Notes under the pieces: generated by a model | Databases searched by the model: none | What the model was told of the DNA's origin: nothing | The model's input: the letters and a program-made list of their open reading frames with translations, nothing else | NCBI GenBank assembly: GCA_937891045.1 | Contig: CALBEV010000163.1 | Location: 1 to 15,947 of the forward strand | DNA: 15,947 nucleotides | Source: an uncultured Burkholderiales bacterium | Lineage (GTDB): Bacteria > Pseudomonadota > Gammaproteobacteria > Burkholderiales > Burkholderiaceae | Reading direction: 5' to 3' | Program-made: the position numbers and the translations under genes | In this document: positions 13,807 through 15,947 of the stretch, piece by piece | How the letters are laid out: each line of letters begins with the position of its first letter | Position numbering within the stretch: the stretch's first letter is position 1

Positions 13807-15387
13807 TCAGGCCTCCGCACTTCTGCCCTTCATCGCAAACAAACCTTGGGGTCGTTTTTGGATGAAGACAATGATGAACACCAAGACGGCAATTTTGGCC
13901 AGCACCGCGCCGGTCCAACCTTCGAGCAATTTATTCAAGACGCCCAAGCCCAGGGCTGCATAAACCGTACCGGCCAATTGGCCCACACCACCCAAGACCA
14001 CCACCATGAAGGCGTCCACGATGTAGCCTTGGCCCAGATCGGGGCCGACGTTGCCAATTTGACTCAAAGCGCAACCAGCCAACCCCGCAATGCCCGAACC
14101 CAGCGCAAACGCATAGGTGTCGATACGCGCAGTGTTGACGCCCATGCACGACGCCATGGCGCGGTTTTGGGTGACGCCACGCACAAACAAACCCAAGCGC
14201 GTTTGGCTGATCAGCAATGCCACAGCGGCCAACACCATCAAGGCAAACACCACAATCAAGACACGGTTCCAAGGCAGGCTCAGGTTGGCCAACACTTGAA
14301 TGCCGCCACTCATCCAAGACGGGTTTTCCACCGCCACGTTTTGCGCCCCGAACACGCTGCGCACGGCTTGCATCAAGATCAAACTGATGCCCCAGGTGGC
14401 CAACAAAGTTTCCAAGGGTCGGCCATACAAATGGCGCAAGACCACACGCTCCATCACCACCCCCACCAAAGCAGCAGTCAAGAAGGCCATGGGAATCGCC
14501 AAGGCCAAGTAGTAATCGAACAAGCCCGGGGCATGACTGCGCACCAAAGCCTGCACCACATAAGTTGCATAAGCCCCCACCATCATCAACTCGCCATGGG
14601 CCATGTTGATCACGCCCATCAAGCCATAGGTGATGGCCAAACCCAGCGCCACCAACAACAAAATAGAGCCCAAGCTGATGCCCGTGAACAAGGCCCCGAG
14701 TCGTTCACCCCAAGCCAACGTGGCTTTGATGTCGGCCAAGGAGGCCACGAGTTGGGCTTTGACTTGCGGGTTGGTTTCCACCGTCAGTTGTTGGTTCAAC
14801 AACAGCTGGGTGTTGGGTGTTTTGCTTTCGGCCAATGCACGTGCCGCTTGCAAGCGTTTGGCGGCATCGGGGTTGGCAATATCAATCGCAGCATTAGCCA
14901 ATCGCAACAGCTTGGCAATGGCTTCATTTTTTTCAGCGGCCAAGGCTTTTTCAAGCAAGGGCAATTTGCTGGCATCCGGTTCGGACACCAAGGCTTGCGC
15001 GGCTTTCATGCGTTGCGCGTCATCGGGGCTGAGCAATTGCAAGGCGGCCAAGGCGGCATCCACCTCGCCGCGCATTCGGTTGTTGCTGATCACGCTTTCG
15101 GCGTTCTCGGGCATCTTCACTTCGGCGTTGGTCACGGGGTCGAGGGCTTGACCGTTACGCACCAGCACCACGCTCTCGCCCGCCACCATCACGGCGTCAT
15201 CGGCCAAGGCTTGAAGGAATACAGCGGTTTGCGCATCGGCTTGGGCCAAGGCTTTTTGCAAGCCCGTGATACGGGCATCTGTTTCACCCAGCACCATCTC
15301 TTGCACTTGCGCCGTGGTCAGTGCTTGAACGGGACTCAGCCACAGCATCCAGCACAACGCACTTCCAACCCATCCAATCCGTTTCAT
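13807..15387 (-). CDS. urtB: Urea ABC transporter permease UrtB with long periplasmic N-terminal domain
   Basis: This 526-residue LivH-type permease has a signal peptide (residues 1-22, ending SPVQA), then a helical periplasmic region of about 200 residues (23-227), then the membrane domain beginning near SLGSILLLVALGLAITYGLMG (239-258). Downstream landmarks are NMAHGELMMVGAY, RPLETLLATWGISLILMQ, GVTQNRAMASCMGVNTARID and VVLGGVGQLAGTVYAALGLG. I recall that UrtB proteins of proteobacteria often carry such an N-terminal extension, so its size is normal for the group though longer than LivH. The ATG at 15387 was chosen over an in-frame TTG at 15411 because it directly starts a good signal peptide and the TTG lies in a terminator hairpin. 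The opposite strand has a long open frame across this gene, which is treated as spurious. Confidence 0.94.
   Translation of the reverse strand: MKRIGWVGSALCWMLWLSPVQALTTAQVQEMVLGETDARITGLQKALAQADAQTAVFLQALADDAVMVAGESVVLVRNGQALDPVTNAEVKMPENAESVISNNRMRGEVDAALAALQLLSPDDAQRMKAAQALVSEPDASKLPLLEKALAAEKNEAIAKLLRLANAAIDIANPDAAKRLQAARALAESKTPNTQLLLNQQLTVETNPQVKAQLVASLADIKATLAWGERLGALFTGISLGSILLLVALGLAITYGLMGVINMAHGELMMVGAYATYVVQALVRSHAPGLFDYYLALAIPMAFLTAALVGVVMERVVLRHLYGRPLETLLATWGISLILMQAVRSVFGAQNVAVENPSWMSGGIQVLANLSLPWNRVLIVVFALMVLAAVALLISQTRLGLFVRGVTQNRAMASCMGVNTARIDTYAFALGSGIAGLAGCALSQIGNVGPDLGQGYIVDAFMVVVLGGVGQLAGTVYAALGLGVLNKLLEGWTGAVLAKIAVLVFIIVFIQKRPQGLFAMKGRSAEA
13812..13816 (-). promoter_or_regulatory. 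Ribosome binding site for urtC
   Basis: On the minus strand this reads GGAGG, 6 bases before the ATG at 13805. It settles the urtC start against the upstream GTG at 13820. Confidence 0.65.
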
Positions 15388-15409
15388 ACCTGCTCTTTGT
15401 CTCTGTTTC

Positions 15410-15445
15410 AAAAAACAGGGGAGTGACTTGACGCCCCTCCCCTGT
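15410..15445 (-). terminator. Terminator-like hairpin between urtA and urtB
   Basis: On the minus strand ACAGGGGAG (15445-15437) pairs with CTCCCCTGT (15423-15415) across a 13-base loop, and the stem runs into six T (15415-15410). It lies just after the urtA stop codon and before the urtB start. It probably acts as a partial terminator or mRNA 3'-end stabiliser so that the binding protein is made in excess of the permease and ATPases, as is common in binding-protein operons. Confidence 0.75.
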
Positions 15446-15467
15446 GCATCTCGCTCAACAGCTGCGA

Positions 15468-15947
15468 TTACTTCTTGACAGGTTCGTCAGGCTTTTTATC
15501 GTTCCCAACGATGTAAGGGCTCCAAGGCTTGGCTTTGACAGGGCCTGGTGTTTTCCAAACCACATTGAACTGACCATCCGCTTTGATTTCGCCAATGAAC
15601 ACCGACTTGTGCAAGTGGTGGTTTTTCTCATCCATCTTGCTGGTGATGCCGCTTGGTGCTTTGAAAGTTTGACCGGCCATGGCAGCGATGACTTTGTCGA
15701 CATCGGTGGTCTTGGCTTTTTCAACCGCCTGCTTCCACATGTGGATGCCGATGTAAGTGGCTTCCATCGGGTCGTTGGTCAAAGGCTTGTCTTTGTGACC
15801 TGCAATACCCTTGGCTTTGGCGTAGTCCGACCATTTTTTGATGAACGCATCGTTGGTCGGGTTCTTGATGGATTGAAAATAGTTCCATGCCGCCAAGTGA
15901 CCGACCAAAGGCTTGGTGTCCACGCCGCGCAGTTCTTCTTCACCCAC
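15468..15947 (-). CDS. urtA: Urea ABC transporter substrate-binding protein UrtA, C-terminal part
   Basis: The visible 159 residues are the C-terminal third or so of the periplasmic urea-binding protein UrtA; the start lies beyond the window edge. GEEELRGVDTKPLVGHLAAW, NPTNDAFIKKW, NDPMEATYIGIHMWKQAV and the closing PGPVKAKPWSPYI are characteristic of UrtA and distinguish it from amide- and branched-chain amino-acid-binding relatives. The gene ends in TAA and is followed by a hairpin before urtB. The frame is open to the window edge, so the start cannot be set here; the operon promoter must also lie outside the window. Confidence 0.94.
   Translation of the reverse strand: MGEEELRGVDTKPLVGHLAAWNYFQSIKNPTNDAFIKKWSDYAKAKGIAGHKDKPLTNDPMEATYIGIHMWKQAVEKAKTTDVDKVIAAMAGQTFKAPSGITSKMDEKNHHLHKSVFIGEIKADGQFNVVWKTPGPVKAKPWSPYIVGNDKKPDEPVKK

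Noticed and set aside
13798..15426. A 542-codon open frame on the + strand opposite urtB
   Set aside because: It is the complement of a confidently identified urtB. Its translation is rich in histidine and glutamine with no recognisable domain, as expected for an antisense shadow of a biased coding strand.

Overview
The window looks like chromosomal DNA of a Gram-negative betaproteobacterium, most likely Burkholderiales and plausibly a freshwater Comamonadaceae of the Limnohabitans/Rhodoferax kind. That placement is an inference from moderately GC-rich coding sequence, the flavour of the proteins and a urea-uptake urt operon close to ureD. It was not tested by any search. Coding density is very high. 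No gap between genes exceeds 300 bases, and no tRNA, rRNA, CRISPR array, insertion sequence or phage gene was seen.

Region 1 (about 61-3507, + strand) is an apparent four-gene operon: a duplicated DUF1538 membrane protein, two different divergent PII-like signalling proteins, and a soluble helical/coiled-coil protein of unknown function. It closes with a very clean intrinsic terminator (13-bp stem, TTCG loop). The natural reading is an integral membrane transporter or channel gated by a pair of dedicated PII-like proteins.

Region 2 (3530-8820, + strand) is an island of ion-conducting proteins. It holds two tandem paralogous voltage-sensor ion channels with non-canonical selectivity filters (TSGYGN and FAGWGN), a ClC chloride channel/antiporter, a voltage-sensor-like protein with no recognisable pore, and, after a second TTCG hairpin, a canonical Kv-type channel (TVGFGD) with a C-terminal four-cysteine zinc ribbon.

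Region 3 (8887-11111, + strand) holds a ZIP-like metal transporter split by a cytoplasmic cyclic-nucleotide-binding-like domain, then ureD, a urease maturation chaperone without its usual urease neighbours.

Region 4 (11120-15947, - strand) is the urea ABC transporter operon urtA-B-C-D-E, transcribed toward ureD. urtA is cut by the window edge. A terminator-like hairpin separates urtA from urtB, so the solute-binding protein is probably made in excess of the membrane components. Overall the window combines nitrogen-related functions (PII-like pair, urea uptake, urease maturation) with an unusual concentration of membrane ion-flux proteins. The two least described items are the DUF1538-PII-PII-coiled-coil operon and the ZIP/cNMP fusion.
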